Below are positions 26,796-34,707 of a stretch of DNA of 63,740 bases, piece by piece. Under the pieces are notes generated by a model. That model ran no database searches. It saw only the letters and a program-made list of their open reading frames with translations, and was not told the DNA's origin. Made by a program: the position numbers and the translations under genes. This DNA is from UBA11612 sp963976395 (GTDB taxonomy: Bacteria > Pseudomonadota > Alphaproteobacteria > Rhodospirillales > Rhodospirillaceae): positions 1 through 63,740 of the forward strand of contig CAXBLG010000013.1 of the NCBI GenBank assembly GCA_963976395.1, read 5' to 3'. Position 1 is the stretch's first letter, and every line of letters begins with the position of its first letter.

Positions 26796-28430
26796 TTAAA
26801 GCGGCACATGCCTAAAGGTCGGCGGCGGAAGTTCGCCCAGCACCTTTTCCACCTCAAGTCCGAGGCCCAGTATCGCGCTATCGCTTCCCGGCATACCCTG
26901 CAATTGAAGGCCGACCGGCAGGCCAGAGGCGAGGCCGGCCGGCAAGCTCAGTGCAGGGGCACCGAAAGGCGTGGTCCACCAGATGTTGGTGAGAATTAAA
27001 TCCCATTCTTCGACCCACTCGCCGTTGACCAAAATCTTTTGTGCGCGTGTATAGCCGTTGAAATTTACATAAGACGGCAAAATCATCAGCGTCGGCATGG
27101 CCAGCGCGACGATAGAATGGTTTTTGAAAGCGCCGCTGTAGTGTTCCCACGCGGCCCCCACCATTTTCTTTTCTTCATCGGGGGATAAGTTTGGACGAAC
27201 CGGCGGCGGTGCGACCGAGCGCACATAATTTCGCGGCTCTATATCGCGTCTATTATTTGCGCGCTGTTCCTGAATATCTTTGATCGTTACGCTTGGATGG
27301 TTTTCCGCCAGCCATTTCACCATCTCCGGGTCACGGTCCGCCGCGACGGCGGGGCTTAGGCGGTCTTTTTCGCTCAGCTCAATCAACCCGTTAAGATCGA
27401 CTTCAACCAGCACGGCCCCGGCTTCACGCAGCTTGGCAAAACCGGCTTCGATGGTTTTGCGCACCAGCGGGTCGTGCGGGCGTTCTTCCCAATAGTCAGC
27501 TCGCGGAATACCCAGACGGGCGCCGCGCAGATTAACACGGGGCACGCTCTCGCCGGTGATGGCGGTGTCGAGAAACGCAACATCGGCCACGGTGCGCGCC
27601 ATCGGTCCCATGGTGTCCACCCAGTTGGTCGGCGGCACCATGCCGATGCCGGAATACCGCTTGCGGTCGGTGCCGTTGAGATAATTTTCCATGGCATAGC
27701 CCGAAGGCCGCAACCCGGCGATCCCGCACCAGGCCGACGGCCAGCGGATCGAGCCATAGGAATCTTCGCCGATGCCTGCGGGCGCGAAGCGTGCGCCGAT
27801 CGCCGCGCCCACGCCGGTACTCGACCCGCCCGTGACCCGCGAGACGTCATAGGGGTTGCGCGGGGTCGGAAAGTACCGGCCGCTGCCCCCGCCCGTAATC
27901 AAATCCGACATGGCGGTTTTTGCCATCATCACCGCGCCGGCCTTCACCATAGTCTCCACCACCACGGCATTTTTCTGTGCAATATATCCGTGCAGGACGT
28001 TCGAGCCGACGGTCGTCGGATAACCGGCCACGTCGATCTGGTCTTTGATCACCACCGGAAGTCCGGCGAGCGGGCCAAGGGTTTCGCCGCGGGTTCGCGC
28101 CTGATCAACCGCACGCGCTTCTTGCAGCACCCGGTCTTCATTCAGGGTGATAAACGCGTTTAAATTTTTGTGCGCCTCGTGGTGTTTAAGAAGCGCGCTC
28201 ATATAGGCTTCCGCCGAGATGTCGCCGCTCTTGATGTGCGAGACCGCGTCCTGCGCACCCAACTCGGTCATATCCATAGTCTGCGCGTTTGCGCTTTTGG
28301 CAAGGCCATGCGCGATGTGTAATCCGCCGGCGGCGGCAGCGAGGGGCGGGGCCCATGCGGCTGCCTTCAAGACGTTTCGCCGCGAGGGCTTTGTGGATTC
28401 TTCGGATATAACTGACGTATCGCGTGTCAT
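26796..28430 (-). CDS. amidase-signature enzyme with Tat signal
   Basis: This 544-residue enzyme hydrolyses amides or related bonds. The start holds a twin-arginine signal, SRRNVLK (R17, R18), then a hydrophobic Ala-rich stretch and a probable cut near 'ANAQ' (residue 50), so it is folded before export to the periplasm. The amidase-signature triad is visible: K129 in 'PVVIKDQID', the cis-Ser S203/S204 in GGSSTG, and the nucleophile S227 in 'EDSYGSIRWP' where most members read TGGSIR. The substrate is unknown; exported members often act on peptides or xenobiotic amides. Convergent with the NHL lipoprotein. Confidence 0.9.
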   Translation of the reverse strand: MTRDTSVISEESTKPSRRNVLKAAAWAPPLAAAAGGLHIAHGLAKSANAQTMDMTELGAQDAVSHIKSGDISAEAYMSALLKHHEAHKNLNAFITLNEDRVLQEARAVDQARTRGETLGPLAGLPVVIKDQIDVAGYPTTVGSNVLHGYIAQKNAVVVETMVKAGAVMMAKTAMSDLITGGGSGRYFPTPRNPYDVSRVTGGSSTGVGAAIGARFAPAGIGEDSYGSIRWPSAWCGIAGLRPSGYAMENYLNGTDRKRYSGIGMVPPTNWVDTMGPMARTVADVAFLDTAITGESVPRVNLRGARLGIPRADYWEERPHDPLVRKTIEAGFAKLREAGAVLVEVDLNGLIELSEKDRLSPAVAADRDPEMVKWLAENHPSVTIKDIQEQRANNRRDIEPRNYVRSVAPPPVRPNLSPDEEKKMVGAAWEHYSGAFKNHSIVALAMPTLMILPSYVNFNGYTRAQKILVNGEWVEEWDLILTNIWWTTPFGAPALSLPAGLASGLPVGLQLQGMPGSDSAILGLGLEVEKVLGELPPPTFRHVPL

Positions 28431-28466
28431 CTCTAACCTCCTACCGATGGGTGTGCGTTAAAGCGA

Positions 28467-29162
28467 TCACAGGGACAAGAAAACATTCGCTCCTATATTG
28501 CCCGAGACAGAGTAACCCAGTGTTCGTAAATATGTGATGGCCTCAGGCTCCTGCTCCGAAGGTGAATACCCTTCGCATTCCACCAGGATCACGGCCGGCT
28601 TCCAACGGTTCCAATCGTTGGATTTCAGAACGCTCAGTTCAGCGCCCTCAACGTCGATCGAAAAAAAGTCAACAACGGTTCCCGGCTTAAGCTTCGCCGC
28701 AAGAATATCGGCTAACGATAAAGGCGTGGCCTGCCCAACGTGCCGAAATTCAGGACTAGGTGGCATTTCAGATGTGCCGATGCGCAACATGCCTTCGTTG
28801 GACGCGTGCTCGAAAATATGTGCGGTTGTTGTCTCGTTGCTAACAACCGCGTTTACAAATGCGTCTTCCGGGCGCGCCGAAGCCCAATACGGCGCATGTT
28901 TGGGATTGAGGTCCACGCATACCCCGCGCCAGCCGTGACAGTAGAACAGATAAGTATTGGAAATTTGCACGGGCATCGCGCAGCCAAGATCAACGTAAAT
29001 GCCCGGCTTGTTATTGTGAATGCGTCTCTTGAAGTGTTGGGCGAGCACGGCATCTTCGCCTGAGAGTGAAAAAGAGAGCTGTGCATAAGGAAGCGTGTCG
29101 ACGTGCAAATTCATACGTCCTGCCCAATGCCGCTCTGTGCCGATGCGTGTTATTGAATCCAT
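28467..29162 (-). CDS. FkbM family methyltransferase (first)
   Basis: This 231-residue SAM-dependent methyltransferase has motif I 'GIYVDLGCAMPVQISNTYLFY' and the acidic 'VCVDLNPKH'. The FkbM-typical motif 'DFFSIDVEGAELSVLKS' (I-D-V-E-G) is present in full. FkbM enzymes O-methylate sugars or small molecules in polysaccharide and natural-product pathways. It has no glycan genes next to it, so its substrate is open. A second, unrelated-in-position FkbM gene lies at 59448. An internal Met at residue 17 is an alternative start. Confidence 0.87.
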   Translation of the reverse strand: MDSITRIGTERHWAGRMNLHVDTLPYAQLSFSLSGEDAVLAQHFKRRIHNNKPGIYVDLGCAMPVQISNTYLFYCHGWRGVCVDLNPKHAPYWASARPEDAFVNAVVSNETTTAHIFEHASNEGMLRIGTSEMPPSPEFRHVGQATPLSLADILAAKLKPGTVVDFFSIDVEGAELSVLKSNDWNRWKPAVILVECEGYSPSEQEPEAITYLRTLGYSVSGNIGANVFLSL

Positions 29163-29327
29163 TCCGAGCCAATCAAAATATTATAAAATCGAAGGTTTTT
29201 TGTTTTGAACAGACAGACCAAATTAGTGCCGCAGTATTCATAATCTTTGGTTTTTATATGCTGTCGTTACTCTACAACCCTGCGGCAACCAAAATCATTG
29301 TTACGCTCCGCGAGCGGAGCCCAAACT

Positions 29328-29732
29328 CTATTGCCCGGTAACGCGCTCCGGCCCATCGACCACGGCCCAGTCCAGGGCTGCATCGCACCAGATCTGTCGC
29401 TTCGGCTTTAACGCAGCACGCTGCTTCAGCGGTCCGGCCCGCAACATGTATTGAATGGGATCCGTGTTGACGCTGGCCGAATACAGGCGCGTTGCGCAAT
29501 TGGGGCAAAAGCCGTGCGCACGGTGGCGGCCGCTGTCCGCAGTGGTCTTGAGGTAGGTGCTGGGCGTACCCGACAAAATTTCAAACGTATCCGCTAGGGC
29601 CGGCACATTGAACGTATATGGCGCTCCGGCTGTTATCTGACAGTCGTTGCAATGGCACAACGTGACCCGGCCTGGGTCGATGATTGCTTTGTATGTGATT
29701 TGCCCGCAGTGGCATGCGCCGTCGACTTGCAT
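29328..29732 (-). CDS. GFA/CENP-V family zinc protein
   Basis: A 134-residue protein of the glutathione-dependent formaldehyde-activating (Gfa) family. The zinc cysteines are all visible: 'GACHCGQITY' (C-x-C), 'LCHCNDCQ' (C-x-C-x-x-C) and 'FCPNCATRLY' (C-x-x-C). Family members mostly bind zinc, and few have proven formaldehyde or glutathione chemistry. I chose ATG 29732 because the family match starts with 'MQVDGACHCG'; a further 23 residues are open upstream. Single leftward gene. Confidence 0.88.
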   Translation of the reverse strand: MQVDGACHCGQITYKAIIDPGRVTLCHCNDCQITAGAPYTFNVPALADTFEILSGTPSTYLKTTADSGRHRAHGFCPNCATRLYSASVNTDPIQYMLRAGPLKQRAALKPKRQIWCDAALDWAVVDGPERVTGQ

Positions 29733-29910
29733 ATTTTCCCCCGTCCACTCATTTAAAAGAGCCGTGCAGACTGACTGATATTTTCGCGCGAGACCATGCA
29801 AATGACGAGCATTATTTTGAGGTGTAGTCGGCGGTCAATGTGGCGATAGAACCGGTCTTTCGATATGGTAAGGTTCGGCCTCACGATGGCTCGATTTAGC
29901 GGACTTTCCG

Positions 29911-30192
29911 ATGAACTGGACATATATCGGAATTGCGGCCTATCTCGCACTGGGCGCATTTCTGACCCATTTAATTCTGATGGAAATGCATCGGCCGCGT
30001 CGTCGCATACGCGACTTCGCGTTAGGGGCCGTGTTGGCCCCCATCCTTCTTGTTGTTCTGCTTTTATTGCTTCTTTTTGAAAAGCTGTGGGCGCGGCTTG
30101 TCATCATTCTTGATTTAGAGCCGCCCGAGAATATGCGGGCAGGTCCAACCGAACCCGCAAGCGGGAAATCAACCACAAAGGATGAGAGCTAG
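29911..30192 (+). CDS. small two-TM membrane protein, hypothetical
   Basis: No family recognised. The 93-residue product has two hydrophobic helices (about 5-24 and 38-66, the second very Leu-rich) separated by a positive loop 'HRPRRRIRD' and a polar C-terminal tail. By the positive-inside rule the loop is cytoplasmic. The GC-typical codon use and the ATG at 29911 with an upstream GGACT make it credible but not certain. It is divergent from the GFA gene and convergent with the XRE gene. Confidence 0.55.
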   Translation: MNWTYIGIAAYLALGAFLTHLILMEMHRPRRRIRDFALGAVLAPILLVVLLLLLLFEKLWARLVIILDLEPPENMRAGPTEPASGKSTTKDES

Positions 30193-30311
30193 GTGAAACC
30201 TGATTGCTCCGCACATCTTTTTAAGGCCACTGCGATAATCATGTCCTGTCCGGCAATCCGTTTGGTTATGACGCCCTGGTCGTTGAGTGCGAATCCCCGT
30301 GGGCACGGCAC

Positions 30312-30500
30312 TTATCGACAAAAAATCTCTTCTATTCGTTTTTGGAAAAGTTCCGCAATCGCAAAGGCCAGCGGAAGGCTCGCATCATAGCGGCCTGTCT
30401 CGATAGCGTTTACAGTCTGACGCGACACATGCAGCTTTTTTGCCAGCTCAGCTTGTGTCCAACCACGCTCAGCACGCAGTTCCGGAACGATATTCTTCAT
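30312..30500 (-). CDS. XRE-family regulator, minimal HTH
   Basis: A 62-residue protein that is almost only a helix-turn-helix: 'WTQAELAKKLHVSRQTVNAIETGRYDASLPLAFAIAELF'. It is the second gene of a two-gene operon, and its ATG overlaps the stop of the membrane-protein gene (ATGA at 30497-30500), which fixes the start. Regulators of this size next to a small membrane protein usually repress their own operon. The two palindromic sites upstream are the likely targets. Confidence 0.9.
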   Translation of the reverse strand: MKNIVPELRAERGWTQAELAKKLHVSRQTVNAIETGRYDASLPLAFAIAELFQKRIEEIFCR

Positions 30501-30889
30501 TTGCCTGTCGCTAAGAGTTTCACCATCTGCACGACGAAGACCATCCAAAGGAGATTCGATGTCCACGCGGCGCTAAGACGTGGCAGACCTAAGAGTTCGA
30601 GAAAGAAATAGATCAGCGCTGCCACCGCCGTAACAACCGCCGCGACAGACGCCGACTGCAAGATTCTCAGCCGGATAAATTCGTCGCAGCGCCTATATGA
30701 ACGTATGGTCAGCCAAATCAGCGCCATGCCGGGGAGTATCGGCGCCAAAATGAGCAGAGTTCTTTCAGCGCCCGCGATGCGTGCATCTATTGCCCAAATG
30801 GAGAGTGCAAGCGCTGCCAGATAAAGCGCCAGTGTGAGGCCGAAATACCGCAGCCAGCCGACCAGCATTTGCCTTGATTCCAGTTCCAT
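30497..30889 (-). CDS. four-TM membrane protein paired with XRE regulator
   Basis: A 130-residue integral membrane protein with four predicted helices (about 12-32, 42-62, 76-97, 105-125). Charged 'RSYRRCDEFIRLRIL' sits between helices two and three. This resembles the small membrane proteins commonly encoded directly before minimal XRE repressors; no function is established to my knowledge. Translation is coupled to the regulator by a 4-base overlap. The promoter lies at about 30930-30955. Confidence 0.8.
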   Translation of the reverse strand: MELESRQMLVGWLRYFGLTLALYLAALALSIWAIDARIAGAERTLLILAPILPGMALIWLTIRSYRRCDEFIRLRILQSASVAAVVTAVAALIYFFLELLGLPRLSAAWTSNLLWMVFVVQMVKLLATGK

Positions 30890-30910
30890 CAGAGAATTCC
30901 CATAGCGATA

Positions 30911-30966
30911 TGTAAAGCGTGCTTGACTCTATGTCGGCCCCTCAATCTTGTCAAGCATGCTTTACA
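30911..30966 (-). promoter_or_regulatory. promoter with two palindromic operators
   Basis: Two 18-base sites with the same TGTNAAGC..GCTTNACA pattern lie at 30911-30928 and 30949-30966, centres 38 bases apart. On the minus strand TTGACA and TAGAGT are separated by 17 bases. The -35 overlaps the right site and the -10 overlaps the left one. A bound XRE dimer on either site would block RNA polymerase, so tight autorepression of the operon is expected. Confidence 0.75.
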
Positions 30967-31022
30967 TCATCATGAAGCCGCGTATCGGTAAAGCCCATGG
31001 GTAGGAACGGCTATGGTCCAGC

Positions 31023-31051
31023 AGTTCGCAGTTTCATCACTCTCGGCACGG
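31023..31051 (+). repeat. dispersed intergenic repeat, type B copy 1
   Basis: Core AGTTCGCAGTTTCATCAC followed by ..CGGCACGG. Same orientation as five other copies between here and 37.9 kb. It marks the left edge of the first repeat-delimited module. Confidence 0.55.
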
Positions 31052-31148
31052 CGGAATCTAAGTCCTTCAGTCTTCACGCTTTATGCTCCCGCCAAAGGAC
31101 ACAAAAGCCAGCACTCAAAAATTTGCGGGATTAAGGTATGATTTACGC

Positions 31149-31520
31149 ATGGGATTAATGGAGTGGTTTCGAAATCGACTGGCTACCATTGCTGCCGACA
31201 AAGAAGCGGCGGATTTACCTCGATTCAGCGCAGTTATTGTTGGTGACGAAATTCGTATCCAAGACCCAGGTGGTGACAGCTCATATATTCATTTGAATGA
31301 CTTGAGAAAAGTTCTCGTCAATTCCAATGATACCGGCCCTTGGGGATATGACGTGTGGTATGTCCTTGAGGGAAGCAAAGGAAAGATCGCTTTTCCACTG
31401 GAAACAGATGGTTCTGAAGAGGTTCTGGCTCTACTTCTAACGCTACCGGGATTTGAACTCCGAGGAATGGACTCCACCGACAATGCTTGGTTTGAGTGTT
31501 GGCCCTGCCCTTCGAATTGA
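31149..31520 (+). CDS. hypothetical cytoplasmic protein
   Basis: No family recognised. The 123-residue acidic product starts MGLMEWFRNRLATIAADKEAA and has a compact alternating pattern with 'GDEIRIQDPGGDSSYIHLNDL', 'DVWYVLEGSKGKIAFPLE' and a C-terminal 'WFECWPCPSN' with two Cys. It has no signal or TM segment. Small single-domain acidic proteins of this kind are often immunity or stress proteins, but that is only a guess. ATG 31149 and 31158 are both possible; the open frame extends to 31083. It sits alone between two copies of the intergenic repeat. Confidence 0.6.
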   Translation: MGLMEWFRNRLATIAADKEAADLPRFSAVIVGDEIRIQDPGGDSSYIHLNDLRKVLVNSNDTGPWGYDVWYVLEGSKGKIAFPLETDGSEEVLALLLTLPGFELRGMDSTDNAWFECWPCPSN

Positions 31521-31562
31521 TGAATTAACGGCTAACTTTGATTTTTAACCGGGCCGTCCAAA

Positions 31563-31592
31563 AGTTCGCATCTTCGTCACCTACGGCACGCC
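31563..31592 (+). repeat. dispersed intergenic repeat, type B copy 2
   Basis: Core AGTTCGCATCTTCGTCACC followed by ..CGGCACGCC, preceded by GGGCCGTCC. It lies between the hypothetical gene and the convergent tetR gene. Confidence 0.6.
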
Positions 31593-31629
31593 AGACCATT
31601 GGAACCGCAGCGATTAAAGTCTGCGTGAC

Positions 31630-32202
31630 CTATAAAGAGGTTGTTAAATTGGAGTTCTCAACGGCCTGAATTGGGCAACTGCCGAGCGACCAAGCTGCAA
31701 GTTCGGCAGGCGTTGCTTCAATCTTTCCAGTAAGCCATTTTTCCAAAACTGAAACCAATCCCGCTGCGGTAAAATAGCTTTGAGCGGCGCAAAGGGTTGA
31801 AGGCTTGGCGTCTTCACATCGGGCTTCCAAGCGTTCGCGAATCAATTCGGACAGGCTTAAGCTGATAAAGGTATTCGTCGGTGGCCCAATTAGTATCCGC
31901 GCGACCGCGCGGCGCTCCCAGAAATGCTCTAGAACGGCTTCCGCCTGCTTTGAGTTGTCTTTCCCCACGATAGTGTCGGCGAGCACGTGAAGCAGTCCGT
32001 CCATACTTTTTAGTAGGACATCGTTTTTGTCGGAAAAATGATCATAAAATGTCGAACGCCCAACTCCGGCGCGCTCAATTATGTCTGTCACGCTGAATCG
32101 GTCATAACGCTTCGATTGCACAAAATCTGCAAACGCTGAAAATATTAAATTCTGCGTACGCTGCGCCCGGCGATCGGTGGGTAATTCATTCGAATTTTTC
32201 AT
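31630..32202 (-). CDS. TetR-family transcriptional regulator
   Basis: A 190-residue one-component regulator. The N-terminal DNA-binding domain (about residues 13-60) reads 'RTQNLIFSAFADFVQSKRYDRFSVTDIIERAGVGRSTFYDHF', the classic TetR helix-turn-helix with 'GVGRSTFYDHF' as recognition helix. The variable ligand domain follows. It is transcribed away from the membrane-protein gene at 32351. The 148 bases between them hold a perfect 16-base palindrome, the likely operator for both. The ligand is not deducible. Confidence 0.93.
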   Translation of the reverse strand: MKNSNELPTDRRAQRTQNLIFSAFADFVQSKRYDRFSVTDIIERAGVGRSTFYDHFSDKNDVLLKSMDGLLHVLADTIVGKDNSKQAEAVLEHFWERRAVARILIGPPTNTFISLSLSELIRERLEARCEDAKPSTLCAAQSYFTAAGLVSVLEKWLTGKIEATPAELAAWSLGSCPIQAVENSNLTTSL

Positions 32203-32257
32203 CGATGATGCTCCGCACGTGTGAGGCCCCGTTAGATTTCAGACACTTCACACAGTT

Positions 32258-32273
32258 TGTCCGATATCGGACA
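32258..32273. promoter_or_regulatory. TetR operator (perfect 16-bp palindrome)
   Basis: TGTCCGATATCGGACA reads the same on both strands. It lies between tetR (starts 32202, leftward) and the membrane-protein gene (32351, rightward), the standard position for a TetR-family operator controlling a divergent pair. Confidence 0.75.
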
Positions 32274-32350
32274 TTCTGCCGTTCCTGTTTCTGGACGTTA
32301 TTTCACAACAAATTTAAGGTGGCCTCAAGCTTCGACACAGGGAGAACGCG

Positions 32351-33061
32351 ATGGCAATTCTCGATGATAACTTCGCGGTAATGCATCCATTGCTTCATCG
32401 CTTTTCCGGGACGGTTCTTCTTGTAGGAGCTATTCTTTCCGTTGCGTTTATGACGCTACACCCTGAGACCACCGCATCTACAAGCGCGCAAGCTATCACT
32501 GAGATTGTAAGAGAAACAGACGTGAGCCGATTGGTTCACGGCGGACTCATTCTCGTAATAGTGCTCAATATGTACGCCGTAAGCGTGTTTGTGTGTAAAA
32601 CGCTACGGCGCAACTTTTTCTCTCGTCTGGGAATGGTTTTCTACGAAGTGGGCACATTCTCACTGATTGGTGCGGCTATCATAAGCGGGTTTGTGATATC
32701 GATATTGGCCGACCGGTATTCGAAACTCGAGCAATCAGCGCAAGTTTCCTTTGTTGATCTCGCCTACCTCGCGAACGCAGGAAATCAAGCTCTCGCGAAA
32801 ACCGGCGTTATATTTCTGAGCGCGGCCATTCTGATATGGTCGCTGTCCCTTCTCACAAAATCTGGGTTGGAATGGGGAGCGGGGGTTTTGGGTACCCTCA
32901 CTGGTTCGATCATCGTTGTTGCAATCGTTCTTGGGTTTCCACTTGATGTTCGCGGCATGACATTGGTGGCGTTGGGACACGCCGTTTTCCACATGGCTAT
33001 CGGAATTTGCCTTCTTAAGGGCCGAGTGGACACGGAAGCCGAAAATCCAAACAATAGTTAG
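32351..33061 (+). CDS. multi-TM membrane protein under TetR control
   Basis: A 236-residue integral membrane protein with about six helices: roughly 18-35, 61-82, 98-120, 147-168, 175-195, 203-222. No transporter family signature stands out and I cannot name the family. The ATG at 32351 follows AGGGAG. Position next to a divergent tetR with a palindromic operator implies induction by a small molecule and suggests a stress or export role, by analogy only. Confidence 0.8.
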   Translation: MAILDDNFAVMHPLLHRFSGTVLLVGAILSVAFMTLHPETTASTSAQAITEIVRETDVSRLVHGGLILVIVLNMYAVSVFVCKTLRRNFFSRLGMVFYEVGTFSLIGAAIISGFVISILADRYSKLEQSAQVSFVDLAYLANAGNQALAKTGVIFLSAAILIWSLSLLTKSGLEWGAGVLGTLTGSIIVVAIVLGFPLDVRGMTLVALGHAVFHMAIGICLLKGRVDTEAENPNNS

Positions 33062-33140
33062 TTGGACCGCTTTTCGACGGCCCACCCAAAGAGTATATCT
33101 GTAATTTCAGCACTCATTGACTGAGGAGGGAACAATCTCG

Positions 33141-33175
33141 CCAGGAGTTCTCATTTCCACCCCAGTTGGCACGCC
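33141..33175 (+). repeat. dispersed intergenic repeat, type A copy 1
   Basis: A 35-base copy of the type A repeat, recognised by CCAGGAGTTCTCATTTCCAC and ..AGTTGGCACGCC. It separates the TetR module from the serine-hydrolase module. Confidence 0.7.
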
Positions 33176-33282
33176 CCTCTGCTGGCGTTCAATGGCAAAT
33201 ATCCGAGCGGAGTGGAATGAATGGCGCGGCTAAATGATTGGATGGATAAGAATCGCAATTTACGGTTCTGGGGCAGCGTGCC

Positions 33283-34461
33283 ATGAATTGGTTCCATTCT
33301 GTGTGCATTGCGCTCGCCTCCGCAGCCATCGCCTCCGCAGCCATCGCCTCCGCAGCCATCGCCTCCGCAGCCATCGCCTCCGCAGCCATCGCCTATGCGG
33401 CGCCAGTGGCCGCTGACAATCCCGAAGCGTCGAAACTTTCTGAAGGACTGCTGCAAGCGCGTTTAGATGACCTTCAGGCGCAGCAAAAGGATGTGCCCGG
33501 ATTCGCAATCGCAGTCATAAAAGATGGCAACGCATTCTCAGCGGCGACCGGGATTGCCGCGCCCGACGGTACCCCAATGACGGCGCGCACGCCGTTCCGC
33601 CTCGCATCCGTCACCAAGACGTTCGTGGCGGCGGCAATCCTGCGGCTCTACGAACAGGGAAAGCTCGATCTTGATACGCCGATTGGCGATCTTGTTTCTG
33701 AGGAGCATCTCCGTCTCCTCCGGGCGGATGGGTATAACGTACAAGCCATTACGGTGCGCCATTTGCTGATGCATTCAAGCGGCCTCAACGATCATTTCGG
33801 GACCGCGGAAATGCGCGAGATGGTGTTCGCTAATCCTGATCGCGTTTGGACAAGGACGCAGCAACTTCGCCTGATGACAGAAATGACCGAACGTGTTGGC
33901 TTGCCGGGTGAACGGTTCGTTTATTCGGATACCGGATATTTGCTGCTGGGCGAGATTATTGAGAAACAGACCGGCACGTCGCTTACCGATGCGGTCCGCG
34001 CGCTTAATCGCTTCGACAAGTTGGGAATTGGAGATTTGCGATGGGAAGGCGAACAGCCGCAATCAGTTCTCCCCGATCAAGCGCATCAATGGTTGAACGG
34101 TTTCGACACCTTCGCGATCCACGGCAGTGTTGATGCGTTTGGCGGGGGCGGCCTGATCGGAGACGTTGTTGCCACAGCGACCTATTTTGATGCTCTTTTC
34201 GGCGGCTCAGTGTTCAGCAAAGCATCGACGCTCCGGCTGATGCAAGTGGCCCCTTCGCAACCTGCAGGAAGTCCGTATCGGATCGGTTTGTTTGAGGAGA
34301 CGGTCGGTGACCAAAAGATCTACATGCATGGCGGCTTTTGGGGCGTGATCGCACTGCATGTTCCGGCTTTCGATCTGACCGTGGTCGGCGTGGCCCTCGA
34401 TCAGTCCGGCGAGCCGGAGATCAGGCAGTTAGCTTTCGATCTGATCGCCGTCATCGAATAG
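33283..34461 (+). CDS. class-C beta-lactamase-like serine hydrolase
   Basis: A 392-residue exported protein of the serine-hydrolase/penicillin-binding fold. S109-x-x-K112 lies in 'LASVTKTF', Y214-S-D in 'FVYSDTGYLLLG' stands for the YxN motif, and H349-G-G in 'MHGGFWG' stands for KTG. These could cleave beta-lactams, peptides or esters; divergent YSD and HGG argue for an esterase or peptidase rather than a true AmpC. The signal peptide is odd: five exact 15-base repeats encode five ASAAI units (33316-33390), lengthening the hydrophobic core. A related broken gene lies at 44313-44765. It stands alone between two intergenic repeats. Confidence 0.9.
   Translation: MNWFHSVCIALASAAIASAAIASAAIASAAIASAAIAYAAPVAADNPEASKLSEGLLQARLDDLQAQQKDVPGFAIAVIKDGNAFSAATGIAAPDGTPMTARTPFRLASVTKTFVAAAILRLYEQGKLDLDTPIGDLVSEEHLRLLRADGYNVQAITVRHLLMHSSGLNDHFGTAEMREMVFANPDRVWTRTQQLRLMTEMTERVGLPGERFVYSDTGYLLLGEIIEKQTGTSLTDAVRALNRFDKLGIGDLRWEGEQPQSVLPDQAHQWLNGFDTFAIHGSVDAFGGGGLIGDVVATATYFDALFGGSVFSKASTLRLMQVAPSQPAGSPYRIGLFEETVGDQKIYMHGGFWGVIALHVPAFDLTVVGVALDQSGEPEIRQLAFDLIAVIE
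33316..33390 (+). repeat. five 15-bp tandem repeats inside a signal peptide
   Basis: GCCTCCGCAGCCATC is present five times without a mismatch. Each copy adds A-S-A-A-I. Because the unit is 15 bases, gain or loss of copies keeps the frame but changes the length of the exported protein's signal sequence. Confidence 0.95.
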
Positions 34462-34610
34462 TGCCTGCCATCAGCAGATGTGAACAACGATATCCCAGCC
34501 ATAGATGTATGGTCCTTTAACGATGAAGTCCGCGCCTTTTTCACACAGTAGGAATTTTACACCTTTTAATAAGCGCCTTTGACAGACCCCTTATTTACCT
34601 TCCCCCATTG

Positions 34611-34639
34611 GTCCCCATCTTCATCACCTCCGGCACGCG
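34611..34639 (+). repeat. dispersed intergenic repeat, type B copy 3
   Basis: A degenerate type B copy: GGTCCCCATCTTCATCACC-type core with ..CGGCACGCG. It lies between the serine hydrolase and the NmrA-like gene and is followed by a hairpin. Confidence 0.45.
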
Positions 34640-34663
34640 TCTTTATAACAATTTGCGAGGATG

Positions 34664-34683
34664 CCCCGCCCCGCTTGGCGGGG
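34664..34683 (-). terminator. GC-rich hairpin after the NmrA-like gene
   Basis: CCCCGCC and GGCGGGG form a perfect 7-base stem with a 6-base loop, 25 bases past the stop of the leftward NmrA-like gene. There is no T-run directly after it; it probably ends or protects the transcript. Confidence 0.45.
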
Positions 34684-34707
34684 AGGACAACACTCGCGTT
34701 TAAGTTA

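Noticed and set aside
33151..33456. Minus-strand frame with repeated CGGDG units
   Set aside because: It is the complement of the 15-bp tandem repeat in the serine-hydrolase signal peptide, not a glycine-rich protein.
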